Origin: Hymenoscyphus infarciens
Lineage: Eukaryota; Ascomycota; Leotiomycetes; Helotiales; Helotiaceae
Direction of reading: 5' to 3'
Length of the DNA stretch: 64,000 nt
Assembly (NCBI GenBank): GCA_001414345.1
Contig: LLCB01000044.1
Span: forward strand, 202,072-266,071
Shown: in pieces, positions 7,565-19,967 of the stretch
Layout: every line of letters starts with the position of its first letter
Position numbering within the stretch: the first letter of the stretch is position 1
The notes under the pieces: generated by a model
What the model was told of the DNA's origin: nothing
The model's input: only the letters and a program-made list of their open reading frames with translations
Databases searched by the model: none
Translations under genes and position numbers: made by a program

Positions 7565-10260
7565 TTATGAAGCAGCTGCAACTTGAGCATTGCTAGCCTC
7601 AACAGCAGCTTGCTAGTGTGTGTTAGTGCATGTCTAGGGAAGAGAAGGAGAGAGAGGGGGGGAAAGAGGCGGAGAGAACGAGATGTGAGGAATTTTAGGG
7701 ATGGTGTGGAGTAGTGGGAGGATTTGTTGCGTTATACAGAGAGGTCTGAGGAAGAAGAGAGACTGATGTGTCTGGTTCTCTCCCTCTACTACTTCTTTGT
7801 ATAAGGAATGCCATGTATGGCGGTGGTGAGGTGGAGTGATATCCCCTCCAGGTCTTCAAGAATTCTGGGGGTTTCAAAGCGAGAAGTCGAGACTCTGAAG
7901 TACTCAGTCCCTCTATAAGAAGAAGTAGAAGAGAATTAAGGCACTCGTGCCTTTCATTCCCCAAAACATCTCCAGACAAACTTGAAAATAGCCCGGGAAG
8001 TTTCTTTTCCCAAATTCATGACGGATCTCTTGTGTTTAAGAAAGATAAAAGAAGAGAGAGTGAACACGTACAGCTTGTGCAAGTGGATCGTTCGAAGCGG
8101 CACCCTTGGTGGCAGCTCCACTGGCAGCAGCCTGAGAGTGTGTTAGCTTGATAGTTCGTCGGGGTAAATCACGTGAGGGAGGGGTCCAGAAACGTGTAAG
8201 GGATTGGATGGAGGGGTTTACGTACAGCTGGTGCTGCGCTCGCCTTCGCTGCTTTGGCTCCTTTTCCTTTTCCTTTGGCCTTGGTTGCTGCCTGTTCGCG
8301 GAATTAGCTCGTTGTTTCTCTAGTCTCGAGTGTGTGGTGCGTAGTGTGGTGAAGTGTAGAAGAAATTCGGGAGATGACTGATAATCTTTGATTTGCTTCG
8401 AGGGACAGAGAACGATAGAGTGTACTTTCGAGCTTCTATTTCTGTATGAAATGGCTGGACAGTATGCTCTTATCGTTGTTTAAACTTCTGGTGATCGAGA
8501 GAGGTGGTGTCCGACAGACCACCTGACTGGAAAGTCGAACTTTAAACCACCTGTCTCTATTTCGTACCCAGAATCGTTCAATTGTTGATTCAATGCTCTT
8601 CCTGATAAGTTCTGATATACTTATGGTATGTCCAAGTAGAAGAGGGGGGTGTTTTTCCAAGTGTAGAAGGATGAGAATGGGGAAGGAAGGTATATAACTA
8701 ACGGTTGCTGCGGTTCCAGTAGAGGCGGCCCCGGCCTTTCAATGTGTTAGTAATACTTCTAGAGTGATTTCGAACAGCAAAGAGTCCTTACTGCTGCGCT
8801 TGCCTAGGTGGTTGTTAGTCTTTTTATCGTAAAAAACCAAGAGAGTGGGGTTTTACTTTAGCGGCCTTGGCCTTCTTTCCTCCGGCGGCAGTTGCCCCGG
8901 TCGCTCCCTAAAAGATCGTTAGACTCGTACCTTAAGAAGCATTCCAAGCAAAAGATTCTGGGTACACAGTATCGAAGGAAAACAACTGCAGCTAGAGTTG
9001 GTGGTTCGGTTTCTTGTTCAACAGGTCAAGTAGAACTTTGACGGAAACACGAGCCCAAGCAAGACTCTACGATTCACTCGAATCACCAAGACGGTCTACA
9101 GTTGTATTCCTTGATACGTTGTCGATGTTCGTCCCCTCAATCGTCCTCGGCTATCGAGACAAATCACGTGGCTGTGTGATTCCAAACACTTCGTGTTTTT
9201 CGCACCACAATCGGGATTGAGAAAAAGAGAACGAGTATGTGATATGAGATGGATATACGGGTTAAGGATAACTTACCGTTGCAGCAACAGCAGGATCTGC
9301 ACCCGCCTAGATTGTGTTAGAATGCATCTTTTGACATTATCAAGGATTGGGGAGAACGTACACTAGCCTTAGCTGCCTTAGCCGCTGCTTTTCCTCCTTT
9401 GGCGCCTCCTGTCGTCGCGGTTGCCTAAATGACCATTGTCAGATGAGTTTCATGGAAACGAGTGTAATTCGACCATCCATCTCCAATTCCGCAAGAACAC
9501 CATGAAAGCGCTTGAACAATCGTGGATACACCTCAAAACTGAGTTTTCTTCTGTCAATTCGATGACAATATCATTTTCGTAGAAGATCCAGTAGAATTTG
9601 AAACGATGCAGTGATGGATGCCATTTGACCATCCATCTGGATCATCTCCAATTCTGCGAGACTTCATCGAAAGTATTGTGCAAGAGATACTTAAGACGAT
9701 CAAGAAATTTGTAATGAAACTCTAGAACTGAGCATCCTCTATCTCTCCGCTCAGAAAAGTTCATTTTCTTGGATAACCTTGCAGAATTGGAAATGAATCG
9801 ATCTAGACAACGAAGTGGCTCAACATCATTCATATGTTATTGGGAAAGACTCACGGCCGTCGCCTGGTTTATTTGTCAGTCCAGGGCTCTTCAGAATCAT
9901 TACATAGAGGTGGGGGAAACTTACGGCTCCTGCGCCCGCACCGGCATTCGCAGCACCTGCATTGGCGGCCTTTTTCAGTCGTTAGTTTGCGATCCTATGC
10001 ATCCAGAGTAACGTAAGACTCACTCCTGCAGCTTTTGCCCCTCCATTAGCAGTTGCCCCAGCCCCGGCACCAGCCCCAGCACCAGGGCCTTTACCGGCTC
10101 CAGGGCCTTTACTGGCTCCAGCTTCCTTTTGTCTTCTCTCTAAGTCGTATGCGATATTGGAAGAGACATCTCTTGAAACAGCCAGACCGTTGTTTGGTAC
10201 TGGTGATGTGTTGACGGCAACGAATGCGGAAAGAACAAGGATAAGAGGAGTGAATTGCAT
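7565..10260 (-). CDS. secreted Ala/Gly/Lys-rich protein encoded by eleven phase-0 exons (microexon gene)
   Basis: Unrecognised secreted protein, about 217 residues. Exons on the minus strand: 10260-10024, 9969-9925, 9863-9855, 9424-9362, 9306-9277, 8907-8857, 8803-8792, 8735-8703, 8291-8226, 8131-8072, 7612-7565. Their lengths (237, 45, 9, 63, 30, 51, 12, 33, 66, 60, 48) are all multiples of three and every intron is phase 0. Each acceptor is preceded by CTAAC, CTGAC or CTAAT, which makes even the 9-nt exon credible. Exon 1 encodes a signal peptide (MQFTPLILVLSAFVAVNTS), a possible Kex2 site (LERRQ) and a GPGAGK-type repeat. Inner exons encode only short Ala/Gly/Thr/Lys runs, mostly opening with an Ala codon. 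The last two add a more complex tail (SNDPLAQA, VEASNAQVAAAS). Any inner exon can be skipped without losing frame. The role is unknown; cell-wall or extracellular matrix association would be a guess. Confidence 0.8.
9425..9854 (-). repeat. long intron of the microexon gene with internal degenerate duplication
   Basis: This 430-bp intron contains two diverged copies of a roughly 155-bp segment, starting near 9470 and 9626. Shared blocks include gaccatccatct, ctccaattc, a following actgag and a cattttc tract. Neighbouring introns are mostly 53-94 bp; four are 369-459 bp. The duplication explains the size of this one. Confidence 0.5.
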
Positions 10261-12366
10261 ATTGGCGGTTGGTTTGAAAAGGGGTATTGAAGAGTTGAAG
10301 AATTTAAAGATATGTATTATGAGATTTGGAATAGAATAATATCAGCACAGCTGGCGAATCAAAAGAATTGAAGATGAAAATACAAAGGTAAATTGCGGAA
10401 GACGTGCCGGACGATGGAGAAGAAAGACTTTTTTTGGTGGGAGACAGATCGTATTATATCTGTATAGAGGAACTTCCCCCTGAATCATAACCTTGCTCGA
10501 TGAGCACATCATGTCTCCTACCAAAAACGTGACTACATGGTCAATGAAACACACAACATCCTGCAGAGAGCACATCAAAATCGCTCATGGACAGCTGGCT
10601 GGCTCAACACCAAGCTCCAAACATCTTTCCCAACGCGCATCAATTTGGCTAGCGGGTATTGAGACCGGATGACATGCCAAGCGCAGACAAAAGGCGTTTG
10701 GACAACAACCTGGTTGTTGAGTAAAGTTGCAAACGTGCTAGAAAGTGCCGGGGAAGAGGATGCGGGCCAAGCACAAAATGGGGCTCAAAATAGTAACAAA
10801 ATACGGGGAACCCTTGTAGAGACTTTCCAACTGCCAAATGAAAAACAACATGGCACGCCCGGGGAAAGAAGAAGAGTATTGAAGATCGGCAAAGGGAGTT
10901 TGAAGCATCAAAGCCACCCCACAAAATTGAACGGACGAGACCTCAGCGCAGGCTGACAGGCCGGGAAATAACTCTAAACTTGGAATCCGATCATCTGAAA
11001 ATCAAACCGATGGGTGAGAAGATCAAACAACTTGCTCCATAAGCTTGAATCGACGTTCAGACCATGGCTGAGAGACCAATCATCGTTACTTGCAAAGACG
11101 GAATCCAAGTCACGACTCACGAAAGGGGAGCGATCTAAGAGGAGGGCGGCTGAAACCTAAAGGTCGGGGAAATCAAACGTACTCGGCAGTCTCTCAAACA
11201 AAGATCAACATGTACCGAAGATCCGAAGGCTGTGGTGAGGGGAGACAGAAAGCCGAAGAATCTCCAGAAAAGGGGATGATCGGTAGCGATCGCATTGCTC
11301 CCCATCGTGAAAAAAATGGGGAAGTCCATTGAAATTTCAAGGAAATCGTTTGGAGAAATTCAAACTTGCAAGAGGGAATAAGGTCCGCTTTTGTCGTTAC
11401 AAGGCGCCCTTGGAAATCCGGAAATCCTGGCATCGTGACTTTTTCCTTCCGATACGAGTCAACCTTCTTTCTGACCCGTCTAAACTCTCCGAATCCATCA
11501 GATGGCAGTTCTCCCAAAGATAGGCCTAATACTCGTCCCAACCGTCACTAAGCAAGCTCGAAACAGACGCTGTAAAGAAAAAGGAGGGAACGAGGAAGGA
11601 AACATCGTATCAAACCCCAGACGACGGAAAAGTCTCTGGGACAGGCATCTTGACACTCGGTATGTCTTGGCAAGGAATATTAACAGCGATCACGGTAATC
11701 CCAATCCCAGAAAGCGCACGTTCAGCGGTCTGTGAGGCTCATCTAAATGATTGAATGAAAGAATGTTGGCAAGAGGTGGTTGTGGTTGCTGTCACTTAAT
11801 TCAGATGGCTGGGAGATTAGATGACCTGGCTTTCCGTAGGTCACTAGTCCTCAACTTCTAAGCACTGTTTAATACTGTTCTTATATTTGTCTTCCAAGGA
11901 TAGACTTCAAATTTCTAAATAGAGTTAATCATCGTAAGTTAATCTAGAACTTAATATCCCTCGATGCTAGATTGAGTTCGACAACTGGAGCGTAACCGTA
12001 ACGTATCAGCACGTGACATAAACGTGACCTTCCGTCGATATTCTGATCTAGCTCTATAACGTTACGCCTACCTGACAAGGTAGACTACCTAAATTAAGAA
12101 AAGAAATACTTAATTAGAACGACTGAGAGCGTGCGCGAGCCAGAGTAAAAAGAAAACATGCAATGGCTTTTCAGAATTCAAACGAGGTCTTGAAAGACAT
12201 TTATTTCGATGGCAGCCAGAGAAAGAACTGTTGTAACCACGACCTGGCATTTAGTACAACCCGTCCAAAAAACAAAAAAACAAAAAAAAAACCCCCCCAC
12301 AACCCAACCCTATCCCAAAAACCAACGAAAAAAAGACTCCAAAATCCCCCAAAATCAATCCCACAC
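10261..12366. other. intergenic between divergent-free neighbours
   Basis: About 2.1 kb holding the promoter of the microexon gene (10261 onward) and the 3' side of the phospholipase D-like gene. Several open frames (10669-10956, 11194-11541) have no start context or family features. A poly-A/poly-C low-complexity stretch lies at 12268-12300. Confidence 0.45.
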
Positions 12367-15194
12367 CTAAAAATCACCCGTTCCCCTCACCCGATTGATA
12401 GCCCCTACGAACCCCCTTGCCCAAGAAAACCGTCCCGGATCAACACCAATAACATCCTGCGCCTGCTCCCCCCCATCATCCCTCCAAACCCCATCCACCT
12501 TACTCACCTCCCCAAAAAGATGCGTGTTCTGATTCCGCCTCAACCCATCAATCCAAGCCCCACAAACATCCCGACTCTCAAACATGACATTAATCTCCTG
12601 ACTATGATACCAACTCTGCGTATCCTGATTCCCATTCCCCTGGATCCCAATCCGCTCATCCACAATCATAACCTTAACATGGCAACATCTCTTCTTCTTG
12701 CTCGCAACGATGGGGTGCGTCATGTCTTTGCCGGTATAGAAGAAGTAATGTAGTCTTTGCTTTGCAGATGGGGAGAGGGAGGTGTAGAGTTTGTGGGCGA
12801 TCATCTCGTTGGTTCCGCCTTGCATGGGGAGGAGTTCGCCCGTGTCGTTGTAGCCTAGACATGTGTAGAGGTAGACGTCTATTCCGCGTTCGCATGCTTC
12901 GAGTATTGCTGGGATGAGGGGTTCGGCGTTGAGGGTTGGGGATTGGATGAAGACGTTTTTCTGAGCATTTCGGAGTGCGGAAAGCCATGTTGCGTTTTGG
13001 GGGTTGGAGACTGAGTCGTGGTTTGGTGTTCCATATGGTTCTCGGCATACCATCGCTATGGGAAAGGGCTCATGAACTGGATGGGGGATGTAGGGTGTCA
13101 TTTCTTCGTAGGGAGCACATTCTGGGCCGTCGCCTTTGAAATCGGGGTTCTTGGTGTGGTTGAGGTGGCGGGTTACTGCTTGGACGCGAGTCTCTCCGTT
13201 CTTGGGAGAGACGGCATTCTGGACTCTTGCTACTTCGCCTGCGATGTCGATATCATAGTGAGGATCATCTGTCGTGTGCTCAGGTAGTTGGTCGCTCTGT
13301 GATATTGGTGTCTCGATTTGGGATTGTGGAAGCGATTGTTGACCAGAGTTAAAGAACTTCTGGGAAGCTAGATCTGGGCCATCGGCACCATGGTGAGAAG
13401 TTCCAAGGTTCTCGGTATTGACATCGGTCTCGACAGTTCTTTGGTGTTCAACCTCTTTGCCATTGGATAGACTATTGAGTGCCGGAGAAGAGGCTCCATT
13501 GACAGCCTCGGAAACAGTTCCGTTCCCCTTCGTCTCCTTCAGGTGGGCGATGTGTTCAAAGTCTCCCGTCGTTGCTGCCGCCCTAATATTTTCTCTAACT
13601 CTTTCTATTTCTCGCAAATCCTTGCTCTCGAACCCATGGTGAACATTTTCCGAAGGCATCTGGTTGGCGCCATTTGAAACGTCCTTTGTCGCTCCATTCG
13701 TTGATCCAACTGGATGAGTAACACTTTCCGAAGTACTCGGACCGGTGAGGATAGTGCGATCAGAATCAGGACTGTTCGAAGAAGTTTTCTCTGACTGGTT
13801 GATGTCACGACGTGTGTAAGAATAGGCATTCCTCTCCTGCATCTTGTTTGGGTGTACAATAGCCGAGTGGCCATTCAATGTGCCGTTCTCGCTGAAAACT
13901 CGATCGTGATCAGTGCTGAATGAACTGATTCCACCTTTAACAGCTGGAGAGTTGCGACTCGGTAAAGGCGGAAGCAACTTCTTGTCCCAAGAAATCAGCG
14001 CCATGTCGTAAAGGGAGTCAACAATAGGACCTTCGAGGTGTGTCATCATCTCCATATTGTCGTTATCCTGGATGTTATTGCTTTGAAGCACAGCGACTTT
14101 TCGGTCAACAACCATGTATTTGCAATGGAAGGTTCCCAACATCGGTCGATGGTAATTCGTTACTTGAAGGTCGATATTTGGGATTTCGTGCTTTGCTGGG
14201 AGGGCAACGGCTTTGCCCAAGTAATCTTTTTCGGGGACGTCCATGTGGTTGTCGAGTAATTGTTTCGGGCTGCCACGGTCGTATTCTAATTTGAATACTA
14301 TCCTGTCGCCTCTTTCTCCAGCCCTTTTCGATAACTCCTTCATTGCGTTGGTGATGTACTTTGAAGCTACTGAGTTTTGCCCTGCAATCATGAGTGTCAG
14401 TAAAAATGCTCTAAGAGAGCCCTAACCGGAGAACGAGAATCGATTATTTCCTCTATACCCGACATCGCAACCCCTTGAGGTATGACTTACAATAATTTGT
14501 TGCCAAAATAACCTCTTTCTCAGCTCTCACTATGACATTTGACATATGACGCATGATATCCGGAACACTACGAGTGAATCTTATAAGCAATTGACCAATT
14601 GAAGATTGAAGGACGTATACATACACTGAGATGATTGTCAAAGGAAGGACACCACAACTTCCCATCAATGGCAGACTGACCATAGAATTGGAAACTTTAT
14701 CGTTCAGTGTGCACAAGGCATCGTGATACAGCTTAGAAATGAATTAGCGTTTTCTACCTTGATTACGATATACTGCAGGTACGTACTTGTAAAAAAAGAT
14801 CGCTCGGTCTCGTTGGTCCCCATTTCCCACATTCAAAAGCTCGTTGTAATTTCTCTTCCCGGGTAAGAGTTTGCCCTCTATTCTCCTCTCCAAAATACTC
14901 GCCCTCGAATAACTCCTTCCACGCATCGCCCGGTGCCATCGATGGTACTTTAGCAAGCATGGAAGAAACAGTCTCCTCACTCCTACACAACTGATAAACC
15001 TTGTTCGAAATCATCGTATTTGGCCTTCCTTTCGAATCGCGATTTTCCTCATTCGAAGGCTTCTTGATAGAATTGGTCCTCATATTCGGCAAAAGAATTC
15101 TCTGTCGACGAATGGTAAGAGCAGAGTAAGGAAAGATGATGAAGAGTTGTATGCAAAAGGTCAAAAGGGCTTCAATCTTTTGGAAGATAGCCAT
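12367..15194 (-). CDS. phospholipase D-like protein with two HKD motifs
   Basis: Predicted phosphatidyltransferase/phospholipase D-superfamily protein of about 868 residues. Exons on the minus strand are 15194-14787, 14731-14625, 14567-14491 and 14381-12367; the three GT-AG introns keep frame. The ATG at 15194 is the first in frame and is followed by a hydrophobic segment (IEALLTFCIQLFIIFPYSAL) that may anchor it to a membrane. The first catalytic motif is HCKYMVVD (about residue 284) followed by SNNIQDND; the second is HVKVMIVD (about residue 763) followed by GNGNQDTQSW. The roughly 330 residues between them are Ser/Thr/Asn-rich and low complexity, a fungal insert. Both HKD triads are complete, so activity is expected; the substrate (phospholipid hydrolysis or transfer) is inferred from family only. 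It is divergent from AIM7 with a 680-bp shared upstream region. Confidence 0.85.
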
Positions 15195-15873
15195 GGTTAA
15201 GGGGTTGGAAAAGGATTCTTCACTAGGAAGGCGCTTGGAAGCCAAAATGCCATGTCTTCCTTACGCCTTCTCGGTCCCCCGGCAAAAAAGCATTTGGAGG
15301 GGCGCCATGACGTGGAGTTTGCATAGAAAATCAAGCTTTTGCCAAGCCCATATAGTAGTCTTGGCATCATAGGACAGGGATGATGCTCTTGTGGAGCGCT
15401 TCTTATTGGACTATACCTTTCGGGCCCAGGAAGTTGGAAAGCCACGAAAATAGGGCATCTGCCGGTTAGTCGGCAGCGATGGGGCTTAGCACGACCTGTG
15501 CTTGCTTCGGCGGTTGATAACTCCCATTTCGGTAGTTATGGAGGGTACGATTGGGTGCTTACCAGTATAGGTGGCAGAACGGTCCACGGGTAGTGAAGAC
15601 TTGGTTTGGGAATTGAATGCTGGACAGAATTGGAAGAGAGCAGGGACTAGGGAGCTAGCATGACGTCAGCAGACCTCGAATGCCAAGAATTTAGACGAGA
15701 CCCATAAAATGAGGGGCCAACCTGGGGCCAACACCAACCTTGTGAGCGATCAACGACGAGGCTGACTTACCAATACTAGATAGACTCTACCTATACCTGC
15801 TTCAGGCCTGTCAAGAGCGATACCCCCGAATCTGCGACTAGCAGCAACGTCTCGTTGCATTGTATACCGCATC
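15195..15873. promoter_or_regulatory. divergent promoter region PLD-like / AIM7
   Basis: A 680-bp gap between two divergently transcribed genes, with no open frame of note. It should hold both promoters; no specific element is recognised. Confidence 0.45.
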
Positions 15874-16495
15874 ATGGTAGGCTACCTCCCGCATTGTTAG
15901 AAACATGCTAATAGCCTTGTCTTCTGTAGGCTTCCGAATCTCGACTCTACACCTTCTCCCAGGAGAGCAAAGATCATTTGCGCAAGTTCCGCCTCGGCAC
16001 CTCTCGTTCCAATGATCCACAGGCTGTCATCTGTACGTCGAATCCTTGACCCTTTCTTCAAAGCGAGATGAATATATGGTCTGACAAGCGGGGTGGTAGA
16101 CATGATTGATAAAACTACATTGGAGATCAAGCAGGATGAAGATAAGACAGTGTACAAGGACCTCCAGGATATCGCAGAAGATCTGCCAGACCACTCGCCT
16201 AGATTTGTGTTGTTGAGCTATCCCATGACCAATGTAGGTAGTCCTTGAGTCTAGGAATGCAATGGATATGCAAAGGAAAGAAACCGCTAACACATAAACA
16301 ACTTAGTCTTCAGGAAGAATGTCCGTCCCATACGTCCTCCTCTACTACCTCCCCGTAACCTGCAACGCAACCCTACGAATGCTATACTCGAGTTCCGTGG
16401 AGTTGATGAGGAACACTGCCGAGGTGGGGAAGATGATTGAGATTGAATCTGCAGAAGAGCTTGAGGACTTGCCTAAGAAGCTGGGTGCTGCATAG
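15874..16495 (+). CDS. AIM7: glia maturation factor-type ADF/cofilin protein (AIM7 family)
   Basis: GMF/Aim7 binds the Arp2/3 complex and promotes debranching of actin networks. Coding exons are 15874-15876, 15930-16032, 16100-16233 and 16307-16495, giving 142 residues, the usual GMF length. The first coding exon is just the ATG, followed by an intron with a GCTAAT branch site; translation resumes as ASESRLYTF. Recognisable blocks are FRLGTSRSNDPQAV, KTVYKDLQDIAEDLPDHSP, GRMSVPYVLLYYLPVTCN and MRNTAEVGKMIEIESAEEL, typical of the family. No lesion is seen. The longer opposite-strand open frames over this locus are shadows. Confidence 0.92.
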
Positions 16496-17040
16496 ACGTA
16501 GCTGCAGGAGTTAATGAGATTCGATAGCTGGCTATGAAATCAAGTCTCTAATGCATCTTGAGAGGTGCTAGTGCGGCCAGTTTAGAATATCCCCAGGTGG
16601 ACGATGTTCCCTCAAACTCTTCTAGGTTCTTCGGGTCGAGCTGAGGGGGTCCCTCTCTCAACCTAGACCTAGATGTCACATGATCCCGGCAAGAGTAAAC
16701 AACTAGGAAGAACGAGAAGGGACGGGAAGGCACGTAGTAAGTCTGGGGCCCGAATTATCGGGAGGTAAGGGCAAGTACCTTTTTTGTTGCATTTCGCATT
16801 TGGGTGGCCCCCCGGGTGTTCAAGTGAAGTCTGTCAAGAGTGAGGTGTGTCGAGCCCCCTGTGAGATCTGGGATTTGTACATGTCGCACGCGAGGTAGCC
16901 CCCAGGGTACTTGAGTGAAGTGTGTCGAGTGAAGTAAGTATGTGAAGAATCTTAGGTGAAGCGCGTCACTCCCACTGTCCTCACCTAAAGAGCGACAGAA
17001 GAATAAGCTATTTGGTGGCGCTTCAGATGAGGGCTCTCGA
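16496..17040. other. intergenic with an imperfect direct repeat at the island edge
   Basis: No gene. Two diverged copies of a roughly 60-bp segment (about 16787-16845 and 16875-16940) share a GTGG/GTAGCCCCC block and a TTCAAGTGAAG/TTGAGTGAAG block. A small hairpin (TTAGGTGA...TCACCTAA) follows at 16949-16988. Immediately after, base composition drops into the AT-rich island. Confidence 0.4.
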
Positions 17041-19658
17041 GTCGTAAGAAATAAGTTTATATATATTTTAAAAAGCTACTTATATCTTAATAAAATCCCG
17101 CTTATCCGCTATAATACTCTTATTAATAAGATTAGAACCCGTAATATCCTCCTCTTCGCTATTATAACTCTTATACTAATTCCTCAACTACTATAATCCT
17201 AACAAAAACAATCTCTAGCGTAAAAAACATATAAGTTAACTAGTACCCGTACTTAAAATATAGCGCCTTCTTAGTATTATACGCTAGTAAAGATGTCTAA
17301 GCTTAGAAGGTATAAGCCCTCGTCTCAACAATCGCAATAATAATAACACGACGCTCCTGCGAAAACCCGCACACCTCATTAATCTAGGTGATGAATAATG
17401 TACCCGCACCCGCCTTATAGAACGTGAGGAGCCATCCCGTCATCATGGCTGGGATTTTCTCAGATGGCCAGATAGAGAGAATGATACACCCTACCAAAGC
17501 AACTACACACGCAAACGTACCTAATAACCGGCGCGCGTATCCTCAACGTATCACTAATCCAAGCAGAAATAATGGTAAAAAGAATCTACATCCCATATCC
17601 CGCCGTGGGAATGAGATTGATCTCTTCCACCGACCACCTCTTCGTCGATTTCCACCAGACGTTGAAGTAGGAATATATCTATCTTAATCCAGAGGTCGTG
17701 AGATATAAAAGCGCTACTAAAAAGATAGACAAGCTACTCGAGGGAAACCTGTTAGGAAGTCTTCAAAGTTACCTTTCTAGCTGGTTTCCTATCTACCTAC
17801 GTTCTCCCTCCTATCGATAGCTAATTCCTTCTCTTCGGCGTTCATCCATCGACTTTTACACGTCGTAGAGGAAGCAGAGATCGCCTAGAATCTATAAATT
17901 GCGATGGGGATCCCGAAGATTCTATCGAAGACGAATAACCATTTCTAAAGCTAGAAGGCGGCATGAAACTTATAGGGCAAGTTGACCTAAAGATCTAGGA
18001 TAATTCAGAATAATAACTAAAATTTCACTAGTTGAATTTAAGAATAAACTCATTAGTAAAAGCTTTATACACTATTCTATTTTTAATACCGCTTTTACTA
18101 AGAGAAGAGTATAGCTCTCGTAGTAGTTAGCCGACTTTCTAATTTCATTCTACTCGTACTTTTACTTTATACGTGGTTTATAAATCTGTAGAGTAAGATA
18201 AGTGAACTATTATACTATTCTATCTTCTCATATATAGAATAGAAGTTAGATAATATATACTCGTTACTTTTATTAATAGTACTTTTATAATAAACTTAGA
18301 AGTAGTAATTACTTCTAATATATTCTCTATATAATAGATATATTTCACTCTTATTAGTTTTATTATTCTCTATTAAAACTTTTACTAGAAACTACGAACT
18401 AGAAAGTATTAAATACTAAGATAAGATAAATAGCTAATATATAGAAAGTTTATATACTTAGAACTAGACTTAGAGAGCTAGCTATAGCTAATTTAGTTCT
18501 TTTTAACTATTATATAGTCTCTTATAACTAATCTTAAATAGATATCTTATTATAAAGAATTTATTTAATCTTAAGATATTTAAATAATAAGAAACTATTA
18601 GAGAGTTATAATCTACTACGTTTAATTATACTATTAATAAGAATTTTTCTATTTCTTATACTAAACCTAGTAGAATAATATAAAACGTATACTACTATAG
18701 AAGAGGTATATAAGAGTGCTATTTGAATATATATAAAGACTAGTTATAGAAGAAAAGACTAAATTAGGTCTTTTCTAACTATAGAAGAGTTAGTATCTAT
18801 ATATAAGAGATTAGATAGTACTAAAAGATTCGAAACCGAAGCTTAAAACCTTTCTAATTTAGATAATATAAAATAACAAAAACCTAAAAGCTTATCTAAG
18901 AGCTAAAACTCTATATATACGATAAGTAAACTTAGCTATTTAAGATAGTAGGCTATTATACTTAGTTTAATACTTACTAATCTTATCTAAGAAGAGAATA
19001 AATTTAATTTTATCTTACTAGTCTATAATACTTTAAATATAAATATTCTATATAATTTAATAAATTAATTAGATTAAGACTCTTCTAAAGAATCTTTTTT
19101 TTTTTTTTTAGTATACTATTATAAAGAAATATATTAAATAATATACTAATAATATTTAGTCTCTTCTTAGACTAAGAACTTAAGTTCTTAATATAAAGCC
19201 TCTAAGTAAGACTAGTAGATAGACTAGTACTTACTAAGAGATTATAACTTAGAAAAAGACTACGTTAGTTTTTAATATAATAGTAGCTATAAATAATTAT
19301 TATAATAACTCTTTTTTTTCTAATATTCTAAGTTTTAAGAAGTTTAATAAAGTATATAGTAATATTATTTTATATTCTAAGTTTTATAGAAAGCTAAATA
19401 CTTAAAATAAAGTTAGTTTATTTTTAAGCTTATAGGTTTTATAGATAAAATTCTAACTATAATATAGAAAGTTATTATAATAGCTAACTTTATATTAAGA
19501 ATTAACTTTTTTACTTAAATATCTACTATTTTTTAATACTCTTTCTTAATTTTAGAGAAGAAGAGTAAGTTAATACTAATAATTTTACTAATAGATAATA
19601 ACTCTATTATAAAGCTAATTTCTAAAATAAATAAATTTATTCTAGAAAATAGATCTAT
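17041..19658. repeat. RIP-degraded repeat, left part of the AT-rich island
   Basis: Composition changes abruptly near 17,045 to TA-, AG- and CT-rich sequence with few CA or TG steps and stops in all frames, the mark of repeat-induced point mutation. The first 650 bp are less altered. I could not assign an element type. Confidence 0.7.
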
Positions 19659-19967
19659 TATAACAGTATGCTATTATTCTAGATAGCTAGGAGTACCTGC
19701 TATATATAGGGTTTTAGTAGTTATTATCTTATATAGTCTGTTTTAGAAAGGTTACGTAGGTTTAAGCTTTTATATTAGCTAAGGTTATTTAGTTTTAAAC
19801 CCTTTTATACTATCTAAACCTCTTATATATAGTAGTCTACTTCTAGAGTTAGAGAGAGATAGTTTTTCCTTTTCTTCTATATTAGAGCCTAGTATCTATA
19901 TATATTATTCTACTAAACGTACTTCTATATACCTCTTTTATAGTAGTATATATTTCGTACTATTATA
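19659..19967 (+). repeat. 5' LTR of the first element
   Basis: A 309-bp repeat nearly identical to 22162-22470, with short terminal inverted ends (TATAACAG / CTATTATA). Confidence 0.85.

Noticed and set aside
12163..12753. 196-codon plus-strand frame
   Set aside because: It overlaps the 3' end of the phospholipase D-like gene antisense, is Pro/Asn-rich low complexity, and shows no family features.
15838..16293. Minus-strand open frames over the AIM7 locus
   Set aside because: Shadows of the spliced plus-strand AIM7 gene, which has full family similarity and consistent splice sites.
17424..17687. 87-codon plus-strand frame at the island edge
   Set aside because: Lies in partly RIP-altered repeat; no start context or recognisable domain.
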